A DNA stretch of 6,270 bases from Peptostreptococcaceae bacterium. GTDB lineage: Bacteria; Bacillota; Clostridia; Peptostreptococcales; Anaerovoracaceae. Where the stretch lies: assembly GCA_016650115.1 (NCBI GenBank), contig JAENWI010000089.1:1-6270 (forward strand), given 5' to 3'. Each line of letters begins with the position of its first letter. The first letter of the stretch is position 1. The notes under the pieces were generated by a model, which saw nothing but the letters and a program-made list of their open reading frames with translations, was not told the origin of the DNA and did not search any database. The position numbers and the translations under genes were made by a program. Below are positions 1-5,436 of the stretch, piece after piece.

Positions 1-1714
1 GTTATCTCCATTTCATTATTTTGGCGTTAGTGAGATTCAAGTAGATGGCGTAACACTAGATGAAAATGCGGATTTTAATAAACTGATTTGTGATGAACGG
101 GTGGACCGGATACTGGAGGCCGGACATTTTTATGGATGGGATTCGGGAAGAGTAAAAGGACTAATTTTCTGCAGCCGAAAAGAGGAATGTAAACGGCTTT
201 CTGAAGCTTTTAATGATAAAGGCTATGATACTATCAACCTGGATGGAGAAAGCTCGGAAAACCTTAGGGAAGACTCTATTCGAAGGCTTGAACAGGAGGA
301 CCTTGAAAATAAGTTGGACTATATTTTTACGGTTGATATCTTTAATGAAGGTGTAGATATTCCTTCAGTCAATCAAATTATTATGCTGCGGCCTACGCAA
401 TCTGCCATCGTATTTGTTCAACAGCTTGGAAGAGGTCTTCGTAAAAACCAGGGGAAAGAGTTCCTTACGGTTATTGACTTCATTGGCAACTATGCTAACA
501 ATTACTTGATTCCCATAGCACTTTATGGAGATAGAAGCTTTAATAAGGATACCATTAGGCGAATTATTAATAATGGCAGCAGCATTTTACCGGGATGTTC
601 GACGGTTAATTTTGATGAGATTACAAAGAATAGAATATTTGAATCAATTGATAGCGCTAATTTATCAAAGATCGCTAATTTGAAAAATGATTACGAGTTG
701 CTGAAGTTTGAATTAGGAAGAATACCAACTATGATGGATTTCCTAGAGCATGGCCGTAGGGACCCTTATTCTTTTATAAACTATTCGAATTCGTACTATA
801 ATTTTTTATCTCGTGTGGAAAATGAGTTAGAGAAAAAGCTAAACGTTGAAGAGATGAAGCTTCTTGAATTTTATTCAAAGGAAGTGTTGAATGGCAAGCG
901 TGTGGATGAGGCGGTGCTCCTTTCTTTATTGATTGCAAAGGGAAGAGCGTCACTGAAGGAACTAAATGATATTCTTGTTCTTAATTTTAACTACACTATT
1001 ACGGAGAAGACGGCTAGGGGAATCCTTAATGTGTTAAATGGCACTTTTTTGAAAGACTCTGATATGAATAAATATGGCATTCAAGAAAATATTACTATTA
1101 CAGAGGAAGCTGAAGAACTGTGGTTTGAGCTAAGTGAGGATTACCAGAAAAAATTAATGAATGAGTCATTACATTTTTATATAAACGACACAATTAAATA
1201 CTGTTTCAACAAAATCAAGAGTAATAATCACATAGATAAATATCGAGATGGATTCCTTCTTTACGAGAAGTATGGGAGAAAAGACGTTTGCCGGATTTTA
1301 GGATGGGATAAGAATGAAGAATCTACTATGTATGGGTATAGAATCAAATATAACACTTGTCCAATCTTTGTAACCTATCACAAAAGTGATGAGATTTCAG
1401 GGAGCACAAAGTACGAAGATGGATTTATTAATACCACCTGCTTTAGCTGGATGACCAGAAATAGAGTGACTTTAGAATCTGCTGAGGTTCACAAACTAAA
1501 AGCTTATAAGGAGTCAGGGATGAGAATCCCACTATTTATAAAGAAAAGTGACGGAGAAGGTACAGACTTCTATTACATGGGAGATATGGAACCCATTGAT
1601 TTTATACAAACTGAAATTGATAATGGTGAGGGGAAGATGCTTCCTATTGTGAATATAATCTTTGGAATGAAGGACGAGGTTGAAGATTCTATGTATCAGT
1701 ATTTGGAAAGTTAG
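1..1714 (+). CDS. DEAD/DEAH-type helicase, DUF3427-like C-terminus (5' partial)
   Basis: The frame is open from position 2 to the TAG at 1712-1714, giving 570 visible residues; the GTG at 101 is internal, so the true start lies off the left edge. Seen: the second RecA-like domain of a superfamily 2 helicase, with motif IV-like LIFCSR (visible residues 54-59), motif V FNEGVDIP (114-121), RPTQS (130-134), motif VI QQLGRGLRK (140-148) and VIDFIGN (157-163). The opening residues, SPFHYFGV, are typical of the linker between helicase lobes in this family. The last roughly 250 residues, with DGFLLYEKYGRKDVCRILGW and SWMTRNRVT, resemble the DUF3427 region. Known of the family: ATP-dependent nucleic-acid helicases/translocases of about 900-1050 residues, often with an N-terminal PLD-type nuclease domain. 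Walker A/B and any nuclease domain are outside the window. The family is often found in accessory regions and a defence role is possible, but nothing visible proves it. No frameshift is seen. Confidence 0.88.
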   Translation, partial: LSPFHYFGVSEIQVDGVTLDENADFNKLICDERVDRILEAGHFYGWDSGRVKGLIFCSRKEECKRLSEAFNDKGYDTINLDGESSENLREDSIRRLEQEDLENKLDYIFTVDIFNEGVDIPSVNQIIMLRPTQSAIVFVQQLGRGLRKNQGKEFLTVIDFIGNYANNYLIPIALYGDRSFNKDTIRRIINNGSSILPGCSTVNFDEITKNRIFESIDSANLSKIANLKNDYELLKFELGRIPTMMDFLEHGRRDPYSFINYSNSYYNFLSRVENELEKKLNVEEMKLLEFYSKEVLNGKRVDEAVLLSLLIAKGRASLKELNDILVLNFNYTITEKTARGILNVLNGTFLKDSDMNKYGIQENITITEEAEELWFELSEDYQKKLMNESLHFYINDTIKYCFNKIKSNNHIDKYRDGFLLYEKYGRKDVCRILGWDKNEESTMYGYRIKYNTCPIFVTYHKSDEISGSTKYEDGFINTTCFSWMTRNRVTLESAEVHKLKAYKESGMRIPLFIKKSDGEGTDFYYMGDMEPIDFIQTEIDNGEGKMLPIVNIIFGMKDEVEDSMYQYLES

Positions 1715-1715
1715 A

Positions 1716-1748
1716 CAAGCCCAATCTAGGATGCTTATAATGGGCTTG
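1716..1748 (+). terminator. stem-loop after helicase gene, weak terminator candidate
   Basis: A perfect 8-bp inverted repeat, CAAGCCCA (1716-1723) and TGGGCTTG (1741-1748), starts two bases after the helicase stop codon, with a 17-nt loop. Its position suits transcript-end formation or 3' protection. No T-run follows (the next bases are AATTAAAACC), so it is not a standard intrinsic terminator and the call is weak. Confidence 0.35.
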
Positions 1749-1755
1749 AATTAAA

Positions 1756-1768
1756 ACCAGGGCCTGGT
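1756..1768. other. perfect 6-1-6 palindrome
   Basis: ACCAGG-G-CCTGGT is an exact 13-bp dyad in the gap between the helicase gene and the ferredoxin operon, about 95 bp upstream of the predicted -10. With a one-base centre it cannot form an ordinary RNA hairpin of full length, so a DNA-binding site is the likelier reading. No regulator is recognised for it, and chance is possible. Confidence 0.3.
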
Positions 1769-1841
1769 GGCGATAACGGGTGCTATTGGGGAAGCGTATG
1801 ATTGAGTATGAGAAATTCGTCTTCATGACACTGAATAGCAG

Positions 1842-1857
1842 TTACTTTTATAAGTAA
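1842..1857. promoter_or_regulatory. inverted repeat just upstream of the -10, candidate operator
   Basis: TTACTT-TTAT-AAGTAA is a perfect 6-4-6 inverted repeat. It ends 8 bp before the TATAAT hexamer of the ferredoxin-gene promoter, so it occupies the -35 and spacer zone. A repressor bound here would block RNA polymerase. The spacing and size resemble dimeric winged-helix sites (Crp/Fnr or MarR class), but the half-site does not match a consensus I can name. Confidence 0.4.
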
Positions 1858-1862
1858 AGTCA

Positions 1863-1871
1863 TGTTATAAT
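1863..1871 (+). promoter_or_regulatory. extended -10 promoter for ferredoxin operon
   Basis: TGTTATAAT is a perfect extended -10 (TGnTATAAT), with the hexamer at 1866-1871. The best -35 at sensible spacing is the poor TTACTT at 1842-1847 (18-bp spacer), consistent with a promoter that relies on the TG extension. Transcription would start near 1878, leaving about 55 nt of leader before the GTG at 1933. Confidence 0.6.
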
Positions 1872-1890
1872 GTAGAACAGACAGAAAAAA

Positions 1891-1906
1891 TGCCAGGGTC
1901 ATGGCA
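1891..1906 (+). other. small leader hairpin before ferredoxin gene
   Basis: TGCCA-GGGTCA-TGGCA can form a 5-bp stem with a 6-nt loop in the predicted leader. It ends 10 nt before the AAGGAGG ribosome binding site (1917-1923) and does not cover it. No riboswitch class is recognised. Confidence 0.25.
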
Positions 1907-1932
1907 GATGATCTATAAGGAGGACCGTAAAA

Positions 1933-2469
1933 GTGAAAAAAAGTGTTATTGCAGATAGAAGAATTACATTGGCGTTTATTAGCATCATTATTATTATATT
2001 GCTAGCTTATTATAAGGTTAATCCTCTGTATCTGCTGGTTGCAGGTGCCACAACAGGAATAATTTTTGGCAAAGTATTTTGCCGGTGGATGTGTCCTATA
2101 GGTTTTGTATTGGAATTCATCTTGGGAGGGACTTCCAGATCAAAACGTCAGCAAATGTACAATTATCATAAAATAGGCTGTCCAATTGCCTGGGTCAGTG
2201 GAGGGGCTAACAGATTCAGTTTGTTTAAAATAAGAAGAGATAGTTCCACTTGCACAAATTGTGGAAAATGTGATGATGAATGCTATATATCTACCTTGAA
2301 TAATGACTGCAGTTTATATAAAAATGACAAGAAAGATCCTGCTTTGGAGTACACCTGTTCAAAATGTATGAAGTGTATAGATGCCTGCCCAACGAATAGT
2401 CTGGACTTCAAAGTACAGTTAAGAAATAATAGTAAGATTCGAAAGGAAAATGAGTATGGAAAAGGATAG
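1933..2469 (+). CDS. NapH-like membrane protein with two 4Fe-4S motifs
   Basis: A 178-residue protein that probably passes electrons across or along the cytoplasmic membrane; the redox partner is unknown. Seen: two hydrophobic stretches (about residues 11-29 and 30-49), then CRWMCP (50-55), the signature of NapH/CcoG-type membrane polyferredoxins. Two ferredoxin motifs follow: CTNCGKCDDEC (C107, C110, C113, C117) and CSKCMKCIDACP (C142, C145, C148, C152, P153), the pattern for two cubane clusters. The first motif lacks the usual Pro after its last Cys, and an extra Cys lies at 126. It is shorter than typical NapH proteins, with fewer membrane spans. The GTG start at 1933 is chosen because AAGGAGG (1917-1923) lies 9 nt upstream. 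The 3' end overlaps the next gene, implying one operon. No nap or other recognisable oxidoreductase genes are nearby, so the physiological role is open. Confidence 0.85.
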   Translation: MKKSVIADRRITLAFISIIIIILLAYYKVNPLYLLVAGATTGIIFGKVFCRWMCPIGFVLEFILGGTSRSKRQQMYNYHKIGCPIAWVSGGANRFSLFKIRRDSSTCTNCGKCDDECYISTLNNDCSLYKNDKKDPALEYTCSKCMKCIDACPTNSLDFKVQLRNNSKIRKENEYGKG

Positions 2470-2701
2470 GGCGGTTGACGGAAAGCAGTCGCAGACTAAT
2501 AAGAAGTGGTCACAGTTGAAAAGTGGTCAAAAAGATTGGATTGCGCAACAGATGAAATTAGAATATGCCAAATTTGTAGAAGTGGAAAATAGATTGCCAA
2601 ATAAAGATGAAAAGGAAGCGTTGATCAGTATTGTCTATCAACTTATTGGCGAAAAAGGGATATGGATCGCGTACCATGATATAAAGAAACGTTTTCTATA
2701 A
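2456..2701 (+). CDS. small hypothetical protein, unrecognised
   Basis: An 81-residue, highly charged protein with no signal peptide or membrane segment. It has three tryptophans before and around WIAQQM, a helical middle (MKLEYAKFVEVENRLP) and a compact end (GIWIAYHDIKKRFL) that looks like a folded small domain. I do not recognise the family. Two ATGs compete. The one at 2450 has GAAAGGA only 2 nt away; the one at 2456 has it at 8 nt spacing, so 2456 is preferred (starting at 2450 adds Met-Ser). The start lies inside the 3' end of the ferredoxin gene (overlap 14 bp, or 20 bp from 2450), so translation is probably coupled. Length, the overlap with a placed ribosome binding site and a well-formed amino-acid composition support a real gene. 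A regulatory or assembly partner of the ferredoxin protein is possible but is inference only. Confidence 0.65.
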   Translation: MEKDRAVDGKQSQTNKKWSQLKSGQKDWIAQQMKLEYAKFVEVENRLPNKDEKEALISIVYQLIGEKGIWIAYHDIKKRFL

Positions 2702-2806
2702 ATAACGAAAAAATCTATTTCCACTCAATCTCATATTATTGCCATTGATGTGGAACACCTCACTGGCAAGGAAGCCATTGAATATGTGAAAGCTGAATTA
2801 AAATAG
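2702..2806 (+). pseudogene. possible coding remnant without a start
   Basis: Directly after the TAA at 2699-2701, the same reading frame stays open for 34 codons to a TAG at 2804-2806. It encodes a protein-like stretch including AIDVEHLTGKEAIEYV. There is no ATG and no ribosome binding site; the only start-like codon is a GTG at 2750. This may be the C-terminal scrap of a lost gene or a former extension of the preceding gene. I cannot name a parent family, and chance is a fair alternative for so short a stretch. Confidence 0.25.
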
Positions 2807-2836
2807 CGCGCATAACTTTTAAATTGTTCAAACCTT

Positions 2837-2868
2837 ATCTGAATGAGATTCATCATTCGGATTTTTTT
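2837..2868 (+). terminator. strong intrinsic terminator
   Basis: ATCTGAATGA (2837-2846) pairs with TCATTCGGAT (2853-2862) as a 10-bp stem with one G-U pair and a 6-nt loop, followed by a seven-T run (2862-2868). This ends the ferredoxin-operon transcript and insulates it from the iron-uptake promoter downstream. Confidence 0.88.
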
Positions 2869-2919
2869 GTTCGCATTGATTATTTTCACCAGTCAGCTCC
2901 AGCCATAACCAGGCGGAAT

Positions 2920-2951
2920 CAAACAGAAACAAAACAGAAACAAAATAGAAA
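2920..2951 (+). repeat. three 11-bp A-rich phased repeats upstream of feo promoter
   Basis: Units read CAAACAGAAA (2920-2929, one A short), CAAAACAGAAA (2930-2940) and CAAAATAGAAA (2941-2951), so the GAAAC core recurs every 11 bp. They end 11 bp before the -35 hexamer. A-tracts at helical phase suggest DNA curvature, an UP-like element, or tandem binding of an activator. Apart from these repeats, the promoter and the Fur box, I see nothing else in the gene-free stretch 2869-3073. Confidence 0.6.
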
Positions 2952-2962
2952 CAGAGATGTTG

Positions 2963-2991
2963 TTGACATAAATGAAAGAACGCGATATACT
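2963..2991 (+). promoter_or_regulatory. feoAB promoter (sigma-A type)
   Basis: A perfect -35 TTGACA (2963-2968), a 17-bp spacer and -10 TATACT (2986-2991). The predicted start is near 2998, giving a leader of about 75 nt to feoA. Near-consensus strength fits an operon kept off by a repressor and switched on fully when iron is scarce. Confidence 0.85.
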
Positions 2992-3000
2992 ATAGCTAGT

Positions 3001-3020
3001 TGATAATGATTATCATTACC
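3001..3020. promoter_or_regulatory. Fur box over the feo transcription start region
   Basis: TGATAAT-G-ATTATCA (3001-3015) is an exact match to the 7-1-7 Fur operator known from Bacillus. The overlapping 19-mer at 3002-3020 matches the classical GATAATGATAATCATTATC at 17 of 19 positions. It begins about 3 bp after the predicted transcription start and 10 bp after the -10, so Fe-loaded Fur should block initiation or promoter escape. The likely regulator gene is at 5437. Confidence 0.9.
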
Positions 3021-3073
3021 AATAACGATTTCAATTTCAATTCAGCTTTATGATAAAAAGAAGGTGAGGCCAT

Positions 3074-3286
3074 ATGCCGCTATATAAATCAAAACCGGGG
3101 GATACAAGACAAATTAAAAATGTTTCGGGAAATGAAAAGATAAAGAAATTTTTATTCTCTCTGGGCTGTTCCCAGGGCGAAGATATTACACTTATTTCAA
3201 TTCTTGCAGGGAACTATATTATAAGTGTGAAAAACATCAGGTATGCTATTGACAAGAACATGGCAAAAGCAATTGAACTGGTATAA
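3074..3286 (+). CDS. feoA: FeoA family ferrous iron transport accessory protein
   Basis: A 70-residue cytoplasmic protein of the FeoA family, an SH3-like small beta-barrel that works with the FeoB transporter in Fe(II) uptake. Seen: the typical opening region (PLYKSKPGDTRQIKNV), the central LGCSQGEDITLIS segment where the family has its conserved Gly-rich turn, and a closing block (YIISVKNIRYAIDKNMAKAIEL) that matches the family pattern of a strand followed by an 'A/I-hydrophobic-ID...A' end. The length is normal (about 70-80). The ATG at 3074 is supported by AAGGTGAGG (3061-3069); an ATG at 3050 meets a stop after five codons. It is first in the operon, 18 nt ahead of feoB, behind the Fur-boxed promoter, so it should be iron-repressed. 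FeoA's exact biochemical role is not settled; a role in modulating FeoB GTPase activity or complex formation is proposed. Confidence 0.9.
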   Translation: MPLYKSKPGDTRQIKNVSGNEKIKKFLFSLGCSQGEDITLISILAGNYIISVKNIRYAIDKNMAKAIELV

Positions 3287-3304
3287 ATTTTCAGGAGGAA
3301 TGAA

Positions 3305-5227
3305 ATGAAAATAGGATTAGCGGGAAATCCAAACTCGGGTAAGACCACATTATTCAACGCTATAACGGGTAAGACCGAATATGTGGGCAACTGGGCCGGG
3401 GTAACCGTGGATAAAAAAGAGGCGAATCTCAAGAGAGAATATAATAAAAATAAGATAACCATTGTGGACCTTCCGGGGGCATACTCTATAGCACCATTTA
3501 CCAATGAAGAGGCAATTGCAAGGGATTTTGTGCTTGGCGAGAAGCCGGATGCTATCATTAACATTATAGATGCAAGCAATCTGGAAAGAAGCCTGTTTTT
3601 TACAACTCAGCTTTTGGAACTGGATATTCCAGTTGTCATCGCTTTGAATAAGATTGATATCTTAAGAAAACATGGGGAAAGCATTGATCTTGAAGGCTTA
3701 TCCAAAGATCTTCATTGTGAAGTTGTTTCGGTTGTTGCAAACGAAGGTGAAGGGCTTAAGGAACTTTTGTCGAGAAGCATCGACTCAGCTGATAAAAAAA
3801 CCCAGGCATCTCCTGATTTCTCGGGAAAAGGTACTGAGGGTGAAGACCAGGCAAGACAGGCCTTTGTTAAAGAGATTATCACCGGTACTTTTATTACAAA
3901 GAGAAAAGCGAACGAAATTACCTTTTCTGACAAGGTGGATAGAATAGTTGCCAGCCCTTATCTGGGGCTACCCATATTCGCCCTTATCATGTGGGGTGTT
4001 TATTCCTTTTCCATCAATGGACTTGGCGGATTCCTGTCTGGATACGTGAATGATACCTTATTTGGAGTAGTGGTTCCAGACTTTCTTAACGGATTTTTTG
4101 AGACAATTGGAGTGAATACTCTGTTACAGTCATTAATCATAGATGGAGCAATCGGTGGTGTCGGTGCAGTAATAGGCTTCTTACCGTTGATCATGGTTCT
4201 TTTCTTTTGCCTGGCATTGCTCGAAGACAGTGGATATATGTCAAGAGTTGCTGTGGTTATGGATCGATATTTCAAACGAATCGGGCTTTCAGGAAAGTCG
4301 GTTATTCCTATGATTGTGGGAACAGGTTGTTCTATCCCTGGTGTAATGGCGGCAAGAACAATTGAAGATGACAACGAGAGAATTGTAACGATTATGCTGA
4401 CTCCTTTTGTACCTTGCAGTGCGAAGCTGCCAATTATAGCCTTGATGGCGGTGGTGTTTTTTCCAGGACAAAGCTGGGTGTTCCCGTCTATGTATCTGAT
4501 AGCAGGCGTATTAATAATAATAGGAGGCCTATTACTGAAGAAAATACTTAAATTTGAAAGTACTTCAACTTTTATTCTTGAACTGCCGGAATATAAGATT
4601 CCAAGCCTAAAGCATGCCTTCAGGCAGATGATTAAACAAGCGAAGAGTTTTATTATTAAGGCTTCCACTATTATTCTTGTAATGAATACTGTGGTCTGGT
4701 TTATGCAGAGTTACAGTTGGAATTTTCAGCTTGCAACCGATCAGAACACAAGCATTCTGGCTATTGTAGGCGGAATTATAGCGCCGCTTCTGATACCGAT
4801 CGGATTTGCCGGATGGCAGATGGCAGCAGCCATACTTACAGGTTTTGTTGCTAAAGAAAATGTTGTGGCAACCTTTGCGATTATTCTGATTTCATCCGAT
4901 GCAGCTATTCACTCAATGAGTGGACCGCTGACAGAACTTTTCACACCAGTTACAGCCTTTGCCTTTCTTGTATTTAATTTGTTTACACCGCCATGCTTTG
5001 CGGCAATAGGTGCAATGAATGCGGAACTGGGGAGCAAAAAGTGGATAGTAAGGGCAATTTTATTCCAGATTGGAGTTGGATATACCTTAGCAATGCTTAT
5101 CACACAAATTGGGACGCCATTGATATACGGCCATTTAGCGACCGGATTCATACCGGCAGTTGTAGTCGCGCTGTTTGTGGCAGGCATATTGTATTACCTA
5201 ATAAAAAAAGGAGAGCGAATTTCATGA
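3305..5227 (+). CDS. feoB: FeoB ferrous iron transporter, GTPase-permease
   Basis: A 640-residue inner-membrane Fe(II) importer. Seen: an N-terminal G domain with G1 GNPNSGKTT (residues 7-15), the G2 Thr in GVT (32-34), G3 DLPG (55-58), G4 NKID (115-118) and a G5-like SVVANEG (142-148). A charged linker of about 60 residues (160-215) corresponds to the GDI/helical region and is rather short. The permease follows, with about eight or more hydrophobic segments. It carries the first gate motif GCSIPGVMAAR (341-351), FVPCSAKLP (368-376), GFVAKENVVATF (513-524) and FTPPCFAAIGAMNAE (560-574). Conserved cysteines at 342, 371 and 564 are present. Total length is normal for Firmicute FeoB. The ATG at 3305 has AGGAGG (3293-3298) 6 nt upstream. 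It is co-transcribed with feoA and overlaps the next gene by 4 bp. No key residue is missing, so it should be functional and under Fur control from 3001. Confidence 0.97.
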   Translation: MKIGLAGNPNSGKTTLFNAITGKTEYVGNWAGVTVDKKEANLKREYNKNKITIVDLPGAYSIAPFTNEEAIARDFVLGEKPDAIINIIDASNLERSLFFTTQLLELDIPVVIALNKIDILRKHGESIDLEGLSKDLHCEVVSVVANEGEGLKELLSRSIDSADKKTQASPDFSGKGTEGEDQARQAFVKEIITGTFITKRKANEITFSDKVDRIVASPYLGLPIFALIMWGVYSFSINGLGGFLSGYVNDTLFGVVVPDFLNGFFETIGVNTLLQSLIIDGAIGGVGAVIGFLPLIMVLFFCLALLEDSGYMSRVAVVMDRYFKRIGLSGKSVIPMIVGTGCSIPGVMAARTIEDDNERIVTIMLTPFVPCSAKLPIIALMAVVFFPGQSWVFPSMYLIAGVLIIIGGLLLKKILKFESTSTFILELPEYKIPSLKHAFRQMIKQAKSFIIKASTIILVMNTVVWFMQSYSWNFQLATDQNTSILAIVGGIIAPLLIPIGFAGWQMAAAILTGFVAKENVVATFAIILISSDAAIHSMSGPLTELFTPVTAFAFLVFNLFTPPCFAAIGAMNAELGSKKWIVRAILFQIGVGYTLAMLITQIGTPLIYGHLATGFIPAVVVALFVAGILYYLIKKGERIS

Positions 5228-5385
5228 CATCAACAATTATAGTTGGGATTTTGTTTGCGGCCATTATTTTGTATGGGGCAATTAAATCGTTTAAAAATAT
5301 CAGAAATAACTCGTGCCCGGGGTGCTCCGGAGGGTGCTCGCAGAGTCAGCGCAACAGCTGTAAAAAAATGAGATTGGAAAAATGA
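5224..5385 (+). CDS. FeoB-associated Cys-rich membrane protein
   Basis: A 53-residue protein with one N-terminal membrane segment (about residues 4-20), a short basic stretch (KSFKNIRNN), then a Cys-rich tail with C31, C34, C38 and C46 (CPGCSGGC...C). This is the layout of the FeoB-associated Cys-rich family, found immediately after feoB in many Firmicutes. It is thought to help iron uptake, perhaps by handling Fe(II) at the membrane or aiding complex assembly; its mechanism is not established. Its ATG overlaps the feoB stop (ATGA at 5224-5227), indicating translational coupling, and AAAGGAGA near 5207-5214 gives a ribosome binding site inside the end of feoB. The frame is open upstream to 4993, but that part only reads through feoB in another frame, so 5224 is the true start. 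The fur promoter's -35 lies within its last codons. Confidence 0.9.
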   Translation: MTSTIIVGILFAAIILYGAIKSFKNIRNNSCPGCSGGCSQSQRNSCKKMRLEK

Positions 5386-5402
5386 GTTTTATGTATTATA
5401 AT
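5374..5402 (+). promoter_or_regulatory. fur promoter
   Basis: TTGGAA (5374-5379), a 17-bp spacer and a perfect TATAAT (5397-5402) precede the Fur-family gene; the predicted start is near 5409. The -35 is inside the end of the Cys-rich protein gene. No terminator separates the two genes, so read-through from the feo promoter could add iron-dependent expression. Confidence 0.7.
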
Positions 5403-5420
5403 AAAGTATCATGATAATAC
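5393..5420. promoter_or_regulatory. inverted repeat across the fur -10 and start, candidate autoregulatory operator
   Basis: GTATTAT (5393-5399) and ATAATAC (5414-5420) are perfect 7-bp inverted arms 14 bp apart, with a TATCATGATA dyad (5407-5416) beside the second arm. The TGATAAT at 5412-5418 is a complete Fur half-site, but there is no full 7-1-7 box. The repeat spans the -10 and start point, so negative autoregulation by the Fur-family product, or another family member, is plausible. Confidence 0.45.
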
Positions 5421-5436
5421 AAAGAGGGTTTAACAT

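Noticed and set aside
3029..3043. TTTCAATTTCAATTC short direct repeat in the feoA leader
   Set aside because: Two and a half 6-bp units in AT-rich leader DNA are too short and simple to support a function.
2998..3073. Possible riboswitch in the feoA leader
   Set aside because: The roughly 75-nt leader is AT-rich with the Fur box at its start and shows no stable multi-stem fold, terminator or known aptamer core.
3214..3579. 121-codon minus-strand frame with a hydrophobic translation
   Set aside because: It is antisense to the end of feoA and the feoB G domain; the hydrophobic look comes from reading AT-rich coding DNA in reverse.
3672..3947. 91-codon + strand frame inside feoB
   Set aside because: It is an out-of-frame shadow over the FeoB G-domain and linker region; no start signal and a low-complexity basic translation.
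4000..4668. 222-codon open frame on the minus strand
   Set aside because: It lies wholly antisense to the intact feoB permease, has no ribosome binding site or recognisable domain, and is explained by feoB codon composition.
4909..5187. 92-codon minus-strand frame
   Set aside because: It is antisense to the feoB C-terminus, with no promoter, ribosome binding site or family resemblance.
4993..5223. N-terminal extension of the Cys-rich protein frame
   Set aside because: This part reads feoB out of frame; the ATG at 5224, its ribosome binding site and family length show the true start.
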